Of a DNA stretch of 5,345 bases, positions 1 to 5,272 are shown one piece after another. A program made the translations under genes and the position numbers. The number at the start of each line of letters is the position of its first letter. Position 1 is the stretch's first letter. Source of the DNA: Actinomycetes bacterium. Its GTDB lineage: Bacteria; Actinomycetota; Acidimicrobiia; Acidimicrobiales; RAAP-2. Where the stretch lies: positions 1 through 5,345 of the forward strand of contig JAJYXS010000216.1 in NCBI GenBank assembly GCA_021801615.1, read 5' to 3'. A model generated the notes under the pieces. That model was not told the DNA's origin and searched no databases. It was given only the letters and a program-made list of their open reading frames with translations.

Positions 1-40
1 CGATGCGCTCCTCGGAGAGGAGGTGATCACCCCGAGCTGA
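1..40 (+). CDS. possible 3' end of an upstream gene (partial)
   Basis: In the second + strand frame the window opens with twelve codons reading DALLGEEVITPS and then TGA at 38-40. The residues look like an ordinary protein C-terminus, whereas the other two + frames give an Arg-rich run to a stop or a long GC-driven open frame. If the repeats at 78-126 are the right end of an IS21-type element, this would be the end of its last gene, since istB normally lies just inside that end. However, these twelve residues do not resemble any IstB C-terminus I recall. The fragment is too short to identify, and the call rests only on frame appearance and position. Confidence 0.3.
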   Translation, partial: DALLGEEVITPS

Positions 41-77
41 TCTACGCTGCAACCAGCCCACACCGCCCCGGGGCCAA

Positions 78-126
78 CTGGGGAATTTCGGTGATCGACT
101 CTGGGGAATCTCCGCGATCCGCGACA
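78..126 (+). mobile_element. two direct repeats resembling the end of an IS21-family element
   Basis: CTGGGGAATTTCGGTGATC (78-96) recurs as CTGGGGAATCTCCGCGATC (101-119), 16 of 19 bases identical and 23 bp apart. After the second copy the sequence runs CGCGACA, ending in CA at 126. IS21-family ends typically carry several short internal repeats close to a TG...CA terminus, and GGGGAATTTTC-like repeats are common in actinobacterial members as I recall them. This would be the right end, with istA/istB lying to the left of the window. The partner end and the target duplication cannot be seen, so the family assignment is inference; the repeat itself is plain in the sequence. Confidence 0.4.
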
Positions 127-167
127 GCGTGCCAAGACCTTCGATCCAAGCCCGATCTAAGGTGGAA

Positions 168-177
168 ACGACGTCGT
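168..177. repeat. 10-bp perfect palindrome in the gap after the helicase gene
   Basis: ACGACGTCGT is its own reverse complement. It lies about 45 bp past the stop of the - strand operon, between that operon and the putative IS end. It has no loop and no T-run, so it does not look like an intrinsic terminator. The rest of 127-219 shows no convincing gene or terminator. Confidence 0.25.
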
Positions 178-219
178 GCTCGCACTGGGAATGGATGCCC
201 ATTTACTGTCTCCTGTCCA

Positions 220-2883
220 TCAGAAATCTTCGTCAGCGTCGTCAGATGCGGGGTTTCGGTCGCTGTCGCCGGTGTCGCTGCCTCCTTGCCAGGTGTCCAG
301 CGGGATCCAGACCGCTCGGATGACGGTGCCACGGAACCGCGTTGGCCGGGTGCGCTGACCGGAGCGTTCGCGAGCGACCAGCTCGCCGAGGGACGCGACG
401 AGCTCGAGACCGCTGCGCATCCCGATGGCCTTGGCCGCCGCGTCGTGCAGGAGAGCGACGTAGATCGTGCCGCTCTCCCGCTCTTTCACGACCTGGCCGA
501 GGAGCTCGACCCTCGAGACGTCGGCGGGGACGGGGAAGCCCGGACCGTCTATCCACCACCTCTCGCCGAGCGTGGCTTGTCGGAGACGGTTCACAACCGC
601 CATGGGCCCAACCTCGCCTGGGTCCATGACCCCGACGGCATGACGTCGAGCGGACTCGGAGAGCCGGAGCTGGCCGTCGGAGGCCAAAGAAAGCGCCTCA
701 CCGCTGTCGAGTTCTCCGACCCCGATGCAGAACTCCGACCAAAGGCGCCACCCGGTCAAGAACCCCGCGGCGACCTCCGCCTGACGGATGGTGAGCTGTC
801 CCGATGCCAACAGGTCCAGGACCATCTCGCTGCGCAGGTTCGCGAGATGGGCTCGCCAGGCGGTAAGGGCAGCCTCGGGGTTTCCAGGCGCCAGGGCGTC
901 GATGAGAGCCGCAAGGTGACAGATGAACGCCCCCCAGGTTCGGCGCAGCGCTCCGTCGCGGAGCATGTGCTTCAGGTGATCGTCGAAGGGCTCCTCGTCG
1001 AGCGCCTTGGCCAGCAGCTCGACGGTGAGGCACCGCTCGAGAGACGAGATGGTCGTCGACGTGGGCAGCTTCTCTGCGGTGATGAGCGCCATGGGCGAGC
1101 TGCGGTCGGGGTCCTGGCGGATGAAGCGCCCGTGTCCATCCGGACGAAGCCGCGCCCTGCCGACGACGCCGCCGCCGTAGGTGCGGCGCAGCAGGCTGTC
1201 GATCGCTGCGGATTGCTCTTCCCCCATTCGCTCGGACGGCTTGTCACGAGCGTCCTCGACCCAGGCGATGCTGTTGTGCGCCCCGGCGCCCACCTCGCCG
1301 ACGACGCCTGCGCTGCTGTCGAGGCTGGTGAGGAGGCTGTCCGGGTCGGGCGACAGAGCGGAGAGGACGTGACGTACGAGGGCGGTCTTCCCGCTGCCCT
1401 TCTCGCCGACGATTGCAAGCCCCGCTGCGGGTGGCGTCACGCCGCTGTGGGCCCAGGCCATCGCCGAGAAGAGAGCGACCAGCGCGGTCTTCCCGCTCTC
1501 GCTGAGCAGGCCCGGGATCGACAGCACAGTCCGCACGTCGTCGGCGAGCACCGCCGGGTCTGACTCGGCGAAAGCGACGGCCGCCGGTGGCCCGGTGACG
1601 ACCGCCCGGAGGCTCTCGTCGAGCCCTGACGCCGTGAGGGTGCCCTGCGTCGTCACGTACCCGATGCGGCCCCTGACGGCGGCCCAGCCGATACGACGAA
1701 GCGCCCTGTAGACGGGGGGACGGGCGAGCTTCATCTGGGCGCGCAGCGCCGCCTCGATCTCGACCTCGACCTGGCGAGCCGGCGAGATGACGATCTCGTC
1801 GGAGACCGCGTCGGGGAGCCGGTCCAGCCAGCTGCGAGGCTGGCCGAGGTCCGTCGAGTAGACGTCACGGACGACGTACTGGGCTCCGTCGAGGCGGACC
1901 TCGACGTCGTACAGCCGCTCGGTGGGAGTTGCGGGGTTGAGGTCGTCGTCGACGACGACCCGGCCGACGATGCGGAGCCCGCAGTCGACGAGGATGGTCG
2001 CCGTCGGCTCGTTGCTCGCCTTGATGCACTCGTTCTCCCAGTCGACGATGGCGGTGTGCACTCTGGTCCTGCTCCCAGCCGCAGACGTGGAAGCCGGAGC
2101 GGCGCCGACGGCGGCTCGCAGGCGCTCGGCGACGTCTGCTGGCGAGCCTGTGTCGTCCTGGCGCAAGAGCTCGCCAAGGCGCTCGACCGGGACGTTCTCT
2201 GCGAGGACGATGCGTGCGACCGCGGCGGCCAGGTGCGCATCGCCGGCGGCGAACACCTGGGTGAGAAGGTCGAAGCTGGAGCAGCTGTGCCCGTCGGTGA
2301 GGCCCCACGCAGCTCGTTGCCGCTCGGAGAACACGGTGATGCGCTCGATCCCGTCCTCGTCGAGGTAGACCGTGGCATCGTGCGAGCCGTCGTAGGGCTC
2401 GCTGTGGTCCGGGCGGACCCACCTCGAGCCGCCGTCGGCCGTCTCGCCGTCGAGCTCCCAGCCGAGAGTGGGCAGCAGGTCCGAGGGTCCCACCTCTCTG
2501 GCCAGGCGATCGCCCGGCCGGTCGCCGTCGGTGGCGGCTCGTCTCGTGCCGGTGCGGTCCCGCCCGGAGGCTGCCTGCTCGTGCCGCTGGCGCTTCGCAA
2601 GCGGCGGCAAGAGTTGGAGGAGACGGCCGGTCTCGTTCACGTCGCCGAGCACCCAGCCAACCGTGGAGCTGGTGTCTGAGCGCACGAGCGGGGTCGGCGG
2701 CACGGGCGGCGCAGTGTCTGCTCCGGCGGGCTCGGCCAGCGTGGGGACGGGCTTGGGCCTGCTGCCGTCGCCACTGGTGGTGTCGAGGTTGTCGTCTTCG
2801 GGCGCACCGACGCCGAAGTCGGTGCCCGAGTCGTAGCCGGCCCCCTCGTCCTCGAAGTCGCAGAAGTCGTCCATGGCGCTCAC
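220..2883 (-). CDS. P-loop NTPase, probable replicative helicase (DUF927-like) partner of the prim-pol
   Basis: Protein of 887 residues from the GTG at 2883. It probably unwinds DNA for the element's replication. Seen: Walker A GEKGSGKT (493-500); Walker B NSIAWVED (537-544, acidic pair E543-D544); a likely sensor strand MALITAEKLPTST (598-610) with R617 as possible arginine finger. Residues about 275-425 precede the ATPase and include a GW...GYVTTQG segment (399-414) reminiscent of DUF927 proteins. Residues about 640-865 are a C-terminal region I cannot assign. Residues 5-34 are strongly acidic; about 35-160 is low-complexity Pro/Ala/Arg/Asp linker; the last 18 residues hold eight acidic residues and end in Phe (SDDADEDF). 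The GTG start overlaps the prim-pol stop by four bases and has a good ribosome site; the ATG at 2874 is the alternative (884 residues). The frame stays open upstream to an ATG at 3615, but that stretch is antisense-free shadow of the prim-pol and is not coding in this frame. NTPase assignment is firm; helicase role and DUF927 kinship are inferred. Confidence 0.85.
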   Translation of the reverse strand: MSAMDDFCDFEDEGAGYDSGTDFGVGAPEDDNLDTTSGDGSRPKPVPTLAEPAGADTAPPVPPTPLVRSDTSSTVGWVLGDVNETGRLLQLLPPLAKRQRHEQAASGRDRTGTRRAATDGDRPGDRLAREVGPSDLLPTLGWELDGETADGGSRWVRPDHSEPYDGSHDATVYLDEDGIERITVFSERQRAAWGLTDGHSCSSFDLLTQVFAAGDAHLAAAVARIVLAENVPVERLGELLRQDDTGSPADVAERLRAAVGAAPASTSAAGSRTRVHTAIVDWENECIKASNEPTATILVDCGLRIVGRVVVDDDLNPATPTERLYDVEVRLDGAQYVVRDVYSTDLGQPRSWLDRLPDAVSDEIVISPARQVEVEIEAALRAQMKLARPPVYRALRRIGWAAVRGRIGYVTTQGTLTASGLDESLRAVVTGPPAAVAFAESDPAVLADDVRTVLSIPGLLSESGKTALVALFSAMAWAHSGVTPPAAGLAIVGEKGSGKTALVRHVLSALSPDPDSLLTSLDSSAGVVGEVGAGAHNSIAWVEDARDKPSERMGEEQSAAIDSLLRRTYGGGVVGRARLRPDGHGRFIRQDPDRSSPMALITAEKLPTSTTISSLERCLTVELLAKALDEEPFDDHLKHMLRDGALRRTWGAFICHLAALIDALAPGNPEAALTAWRAHLANLRSEMVLDLLASGQLTIRQAEVAAGFLTGWRLWSEFCIGVGELDSGEALSLASDGQLRLSESARRHAVGVMDPGEVGPMAVVNRLRQATLGERWWIDGPGFPVPADVSRVELLGQVVKERESGTIYVALLHDAAAKAIGMRSGLELVASLGELVARERSGQRTRPTRFRGTVIRAVWIPLDTWQGGSDTGDSDRNPASDDADEDF

Positions 2884-3611
2884 GCTGCCTCCTCGGCGCC
2901 CGATGCCGTCTCGCTCGGTGCGGGCTCGGGCCACGAGTCGAGCAGACGGACCGGGCGCGGCTCGTCGGAACGCTTGAAGCTGATCGTGCCGGGCACCCGC
3001 AGCATCCGGGCGGGGTCCCCCACCACGCCGGCGTCGAGGTGACGCCCGGCTGCGAAGAAGAGCTGCCCGAGTGCGTCCTTCCATCGGCGCAGCACATCTG
3101 CGCCGTCTGGGGACGCCCAGTCGAGCGGCTCGTCGAGGCAGCACCAGCAGTGATAGCCGCCACCGGTCGCCACCAGGACCGTCACCGCCAGGGGGAGCGA
3201 GCGCATCAGCGCCACGGCGTCGTCCCTGCTCGGCAGGGGGAGCTGACCATCCTTGTCGGCGACCTTGTGGACGCCGTTGGCGGTGTCGACGTCCACGAAC
3301 AGCGCCGGGAGTGAGAGGGCCGTCTTCTTGCCGCCCCGGACGCCGATGTCGAGCTTCGCAGTCGATGGGTGCTGCGGAGCCACGTTCACGTAGACGTCGG
3401 CGCCGGATCGAACGCCCCTGACGCACAGCTCGACGAAGGCGTCGGCGTCCTGGACGGGGATCCGATCGGTCCGCACGCCGCGCCCTTTGATGATGGACGG
3501 CACCGCCAGCACGGCGCCGTCCGGCCAGCGATGGGGTGCGTAGACGATCTCGTGGAACCGGCGCATCGCGTCGGTGTCGACAAGTGTGGTTGGGTCGGTG
3601 CGCTGTGGCAT
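2880..3611 (-). CDS. archaeo-eukaryotic-type primase/polymerase (prim-pol domain)
   Basis: A 243-residue protein that would make primers, and possibly extend them, for replication of the element. The three signature motifs of the AEP superfamily are present in order and at normal spacing: motif I FVDVDTANG with metal-binding D107 and D109; motif II GGGYH with H154; motif III GDPARMLRVPGT with D199 followed by the R..R.PGT segment typical of bacterial and element-borne prim-pols. The protein is essentially only the catalytic domain; the ATPase that is fused to it in many replicons is here encoded by the next gene. The start is the first possible one: the frame is open back to a stop at 3696-3698, but there is no other ATG, GTG or TTG. 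The ribosome site is weak (AGG about six bases upstream). The inverted repeat and pentamer array upstream suggest binding sites for a regulator or initiator. All catalytic residues are intact. Exact family within the prim-pols not determined. Confidence 0.92.
   Translation of the reverse strand: MPQRTDPTTLVDTDAMRRFHEIVYAPHRWPDGAVLAVPSIIKGRGVRTDRIPVQDADAFVELCVRGVRSGADVYVNVAPQHPSTAKLDIGVRGGKKTALSLPALFVDVDTANGVHKVADKDGQLPLPSRDDAVALMRSLPLAVTVLVATGGGYHCWCCLDEPLDWASPDGADVLRRWKDALGQLFFAAGRHLDAGVVGDPARMLRVPGTISFKRSDEPRPVRLLDSWPEPAPSETASGAEEAA
2888..2894 (-). promoter_or_regulatory. ribosome binding site of the helicase gene, inside the prim-pol 3' end
   Basis: On the - strand GAGGAGG stands four bases before the GTG at 2883 and thirteen before the in-frame ATG at 2874. 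The short spacing favours GTG. The site lies in the last codons of the prim-pol gene, which with the GTGA overlap implies translational coupling of the two proteins. Confidence 0.7.
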
Positions 3612-3648
3612 GCATGGCCTATGCGCGGCCGGAAAATCGGGTCGGAAA

Positions 3649-3702
3649 ACTCGTGCGGACCAGGCGAAAACACGAGTGGGTTGACGACAGGCCCGTCAAC
3701 CC
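3649..3702. promoter_or_regulatory. nested inverted repeats upstream of the prim-pol, possible operator
   Basis: GGGTTGACG (3678-3686) and CGTCAACCC (3694-3702) form perfect 9-bp arms around seven bases. Next to it ACTCGTG (3649-3655) pairs with CACGAGT (3671-3677) around fifteen bases, and ACACGAG occurs twice as a direct repeat (3670-3676, 3706-3712). Each arm of the larger repeat contains TTGACG, which would also serve as a -35 box toward the prim-pol on the - strand, but no good -10 follows at 16-18 bp. Position 67-91 bases upstream of the start codon fits an operator controlling the rep operon. A Rep nicking or binding hairpin is another possibility. Confidence 0.45.
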
Positions 3703-3840
3703 CGAACACGAGCAGAGAGCGATCCGGCACTGACGATCGCGAGGCCCTCAGCGACGATTCCGAAGTCCGCTATGGGGGTGCCGTCTCGCGATGGGACCCG
3801 ATCAACGATGGACGCACTTGGCGACTGGATCAGACCCGGA

Positions 3841-3940
3841 ATGTAACTGGCATGTTACTCCCAAAATGGTCCTCTGGCCTGGGAAGTTACTGGTGGTTTC
3901 TTTCTGTGGGGCACCCACGGGCGAGGCTTATATGAAGACG
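3841..3940 (+). repeat. diverged repeat copy 1 (R1)
   Basis: Begins with the inverted pair GTAACTGGCATGTTAC (3843-3858), continues with CCAAAATGG, then GGGAAGTTACTGG (3881-3893), TTTCTGTGGGGCACCC (3900-3915), and ends with GGCTTATATGAAGACG (3925-3940). The same blocks in the same order occur in copy 2 about 250 bp to the right. Confidence 0.7.
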
Positions 3941-3963
3941 ATTTCACACACGTCACATGATCG

Positions 3964-3981
3964 TCGTGTGGGTCCACACGA
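3964..3981. repeat. inverted repeat with 8-bp arms
   Basis: TCGTGTGG and CCACACGA are separated by two bases. CACACG at 3947-3952 can alternatively pair with CGTGTG at 3965-3970. It lies just beyond R1 in the noncoding region. There is no following T-run, so a protein-binding site is more likely than a terminator. Confidence 0.45.
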
Positions 3982-4085
3982 ATGGTGATCGACGCTCTCG
4001 GCGACCGCAGAAGGAGCGCCTTGCGGGGTCGCGATGCGTTTCGACGGCACCGAGATCGGCCCCGAATCGGGTCTGAAAGCTGGTG

Positions 4086-4227
4086 ATGTAACGGAGTGAC
4101 TGCCCCATGTTACCTCAAAATGGCCTGTGACCAGGGAAGTCACTGACAATACGTGTGTTACGTCTTCTGCGGAGCACCCCCCCTATAGGGAGGCGTAATT
4201 GGTGGGGGGTGGGCTCACATGAAGACG
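4086..4227 (+). repeat. diverged repeat copy 2 (R2)
   Basis: Blocks shared with R1: GTAAC (4088), CATGTTAC (4106-4113), CAAAATGGCC (4116-4125), CCAGGGAAGTCACTG (4131-4145), TTCTGCGGAGCACCC (4165-4179) and GGCTCACATGAAGACG (4212-4227, 14 of 16 identical to R1). The two leading pentamers are 21 bp apart here versus 11 bp in R1, a difference of one helical turn. GTGAC-N7-GTCAC (4127-4143) makes an inverted pair. R2 is longer than R1 because of an insertion that carries the hairpin at 4172-4216. Confidence 0.7.
4172..4216. repeat. G/C-rich hairpin with an internal CCCTATAGGG palindrome
   Basis: CACCCCCC (4175-4182) pairs with GGGGGGTG (4204-4211) and flanking GAG/CTC extends the stem with a two-base bulge. 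CCCTATAGGG (4181-4190) is a perfect 10-bp palindrome at the base of the loop, so two mutually exclusive structures are possible. It lies within R2 and is absent from R1. Confidence 0.4.
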
Positions 4228-4250
4228 TCGTAATGCAGCCCCTCTACACG

Positions 4251-4294
4251 TACTATATATACATGATTTATTAGTTACATAAGTACATAAGTTA
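4251..4294. other. AT-rich stretch, candidate DNA unwinding element
   Basis: Only 8 of 44 bases are G or C, against a mostly GC-rich window. It includes an alternating TATATATA-type run (4254-4261) and a tandem 8-bp repeat ACATAAGT (4277-4284 and 4285-4292), and it holds two GTTAC boxes 17 bp apart (4274, 4291). AT-rich melting regions next to initiator repeats are typical of replication origins. It could also contain the promoter of the + strand gene at 4415, although no matching -35 box is evident. Confidence 0.5.
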
Positions 4295-4371
4295 CACAGG
4301 GGCCATTTAGTCAGCTGACCAGGGAGCTTGCTTGTAACCTCCAAGTCACTGATCGGTGGCGCACCAGTAAC
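4291..4371 (+). repeat. diverged repeat copy 3 (R3)
   Basis: Shares TGACCAGGGA (4316-4325) and AAGTCACTGA (4343-4352) with R2, but about 17 bp containing GTAAC separate the blocks. GGCCATTT (4301-4308) is the reverse complement of AAATGGCC in R2. GTCAGCTGAC (4310-4319) is a perfect 10-bp palindrome. Pentamers at 4291, 4334, 4345 (GTCAC) and 4367 are 43, 11 and 22 bp apart. Confidence 0.55.
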
Positions 4372-4414
4372 GTCCCAGCTCAACGCAAGATCCCAGGCGA
4401 GCTAGCCTGCGCCG

Positions 4415-5197
4415 GTGCCACCAGGACGCTCCTCGGAGCGTCGTCGCTCCGCCGACGCCTGCCTGCGCTGGGCGGTCTGCCTCGTCGAGCCGCTGCTCCC
4501 GCTCCGCCGGCTGGTCCGCCTCGACGAGGCGCTGGGCGAGGCGGCCGCCGCCGACCCTGAGCTCGTCGCGCTCGTCTTCGCCGGCACCACGGCCGACGTA
4601 GTGCGCACGCTGCCGCCGGACGACTCCTGGCGGACCCTCGCGCTGGTGGAGCGGGTGGGAGCGCCGGACCAGCCGATCGCCACAGGCCCGGCGAGAGCCC
4701 CCCAGGAGCCACCAGGAGCCCCTGTGGCCTCTGGAGACCTTCGGGCCACAGCGGCGCTCACAGTCGCTCCTGGGCGGCCTGAGCCGCCTCGCTGGCCCTC
4801 GGGGCGGGCCTTTGGCACCTGGAGGGACGGCACCGACCTCGTCGAGCTCGCCTGGGGGTCACCCGAGCGCGACCCGGCCTTCGCGCCTCTTGCCAACGAC
4901 CTGGCGCCCGGTGCGGCGCGGGTGCTCGTCGCCGCCTTCTCCGGCTGGCGCCCCGCCTTCGCCGAGGCCCGGGCGCTCCTCGAGGCGGTGCCGGCCCATG
5001 CCGGCCTCGTCGACGCCCTGCGCTGGGCGTGCTGGCGCCGCCGTGCGTACGGTCTCGCCCCGGCCGAAGACGTCTGGCCCTACGAGTCGGTCCACCACTG
5101 GGCCGAAAGGGCCTTCGGGCTGCTCGAGCTCGGCCAAGACCCCGACGAGGCCGTGATCGAGAGCGACATCGCCTGGCACCGCATCGCCGGGCGGTAG
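4415..5197 (+). CDS. hypothetical protein, Trp-rich, 260 residues
   Basis: I do not recognise this protein. It has a balanced composition and G/C-rich third positions, unlike the Arg/Pro-rich frames opposite it. Residues about 20-85 look helical and Leu/Ala-rich (LVRLDEALGEAAA...). Residues about 86-130 are a Pro/Ala/Gly linker, where the DNA carries a tandem CCAGGAGCC repeat (4702-4719). Residues 131-260 form a second region, with eight of the eleven Trp (W136 to W254) and a conspicuous segment from LRWACWRRRAYG (202-213) through VWPYESVHHW (220-229). No signal peptide or membrane span is evident. GTG at 4415 is the first possible start after a stop at 4403-4405 and there is no internal Met; no good ribosome site precedes it, so translation may be leaderless, start at a later GTG/CTG, or the gene may have lost its 5' end at the composition break near 4400. 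It is divergent from the rep operon. Function unknown. Confidence 0.65.
   Translation: MPPGRSSERRRSADACLRWAVCLVEPLLPLRRLVRLDEALGEAAAADPELVALVFAGTTADVVRTLPPDDSWRTLALVERVGAPDQPIATGPARAPQEPPGAPVASGDLRATAALTVAPGRPEPPRWPSGRAFGTWRDGTDLVELAWGSPERDPAFAPLANDLAPGAARVLVAAFSGWRPAFAEARALLEAVPAHAGLVDALRWACWRRRAYGLAPAEDVWPYESVHHWAERAFGLLELGQDPDEAVIESDIAWHRIAGR
4425..4442. repeat. inverted repeat at the 5' end of the 260-residue gene
   Basis: GACGCTCC and GGAGCGTC are perfect 8-bp arms around TC, starting ten bases into the reading frame. At this position it could hinder initiation at the GTG at 4415 or act as a protein site if the true start is further downstream. Confidence 0.35.
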
Positions 5198-5272
5198 CAC
5201 CAACCGGCTGCCGATCGCGCGGCCGGTGCACAGGACGGGCATGCGCAACCGCCTCGAGTCCGTGCCGGCCCG

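Larger units (their letters stand above)
3612..4414. other. long noncoding region between divergent genes; candidate replication origin and control region
   Basis: About 800 bp without a convincing gene. GTTAC or GTAAC occurs ten times between 3843 and 4371 (starts 3843, 3854, 3886, 4088, 4109, 4157, 4274, 4291, 4334, 4367), where about one would be expected by chance; I saw none in the coding parts of the window. Looser relatives GTCAC/GTGAC lie among them at 3952, 4096, 4127, 4139 and 4345. Several spacings are near multiples of a helical turn (11, 32, 21, 30, 43, 11, 22). Three larger repeats, inverted repeats and an AT-rich stretch share the region. Iterons plus an AT-rich segment next to a rep gene are the usual build of a theta-type origin. 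The same array could instead be operators for a transcription factor; both are inference. Confidence 0.55.

Noticed and set aside
41..219. Intrinsic terminator for the rep operon
   Set aside because: Only weak pairings (for example ACCTT 137-141 with AAGGT 159-163) and a loopless palindrome; no stem followed by a T-run on the - strand.
91..1563. 490-residue + strand open frame
   Set aside because: It is antisense to the helicase gene, has GC-shadow composition and no recognisable motif; it also runs through the IS-like repeats.
1731..3163. Long - strand frames rich in Arg, Ser and Pro overlapping the operon
   Set aside because: Out-of-frame shadows of the helicase and prim-pol genes, typical of high-GC DNA.
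2884..3615. N-terminal extension of the helicase frame to an ATG at 3615, giving an 1131-residue protein
   Set aside because: This stretch is Arg/Pro/Gly-rich and overlaps the prim-pol gene, whose frame carries all three AEP motifs. The GTG at 2883 has a ribosome site and the real protein sequence begins there.
4251..4262. TATATATA run as the -10 of a promoter for the + strand gene
   Set aside because: No -35-like hexamer at 16-18 bp upstream and the distance to the GTG start is about 155 bp; melting region seems the better explanation.
3841..4371. Repeat region as a CRISPR array
   Set aside because: Copies are few, diverged, unequally spaced and contain internal insertions; no cas gene is present.
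3928..4383. Two short - strand frames (73 and 66 codons) in the noncoding region
   Set aside because: They run through the repeats and hairpins, have no ribosome site worth noting and no coherent composition.
6..4438. 12-bp identity CGCTCCTCGGAG at 6-17 and 4427-4438 as possible attachment sites
   Set aside because: About one 12-bp match is expected by chance in a GC-rich window this long, the flanks do not match, and no integrase or tRNA gene is visible.
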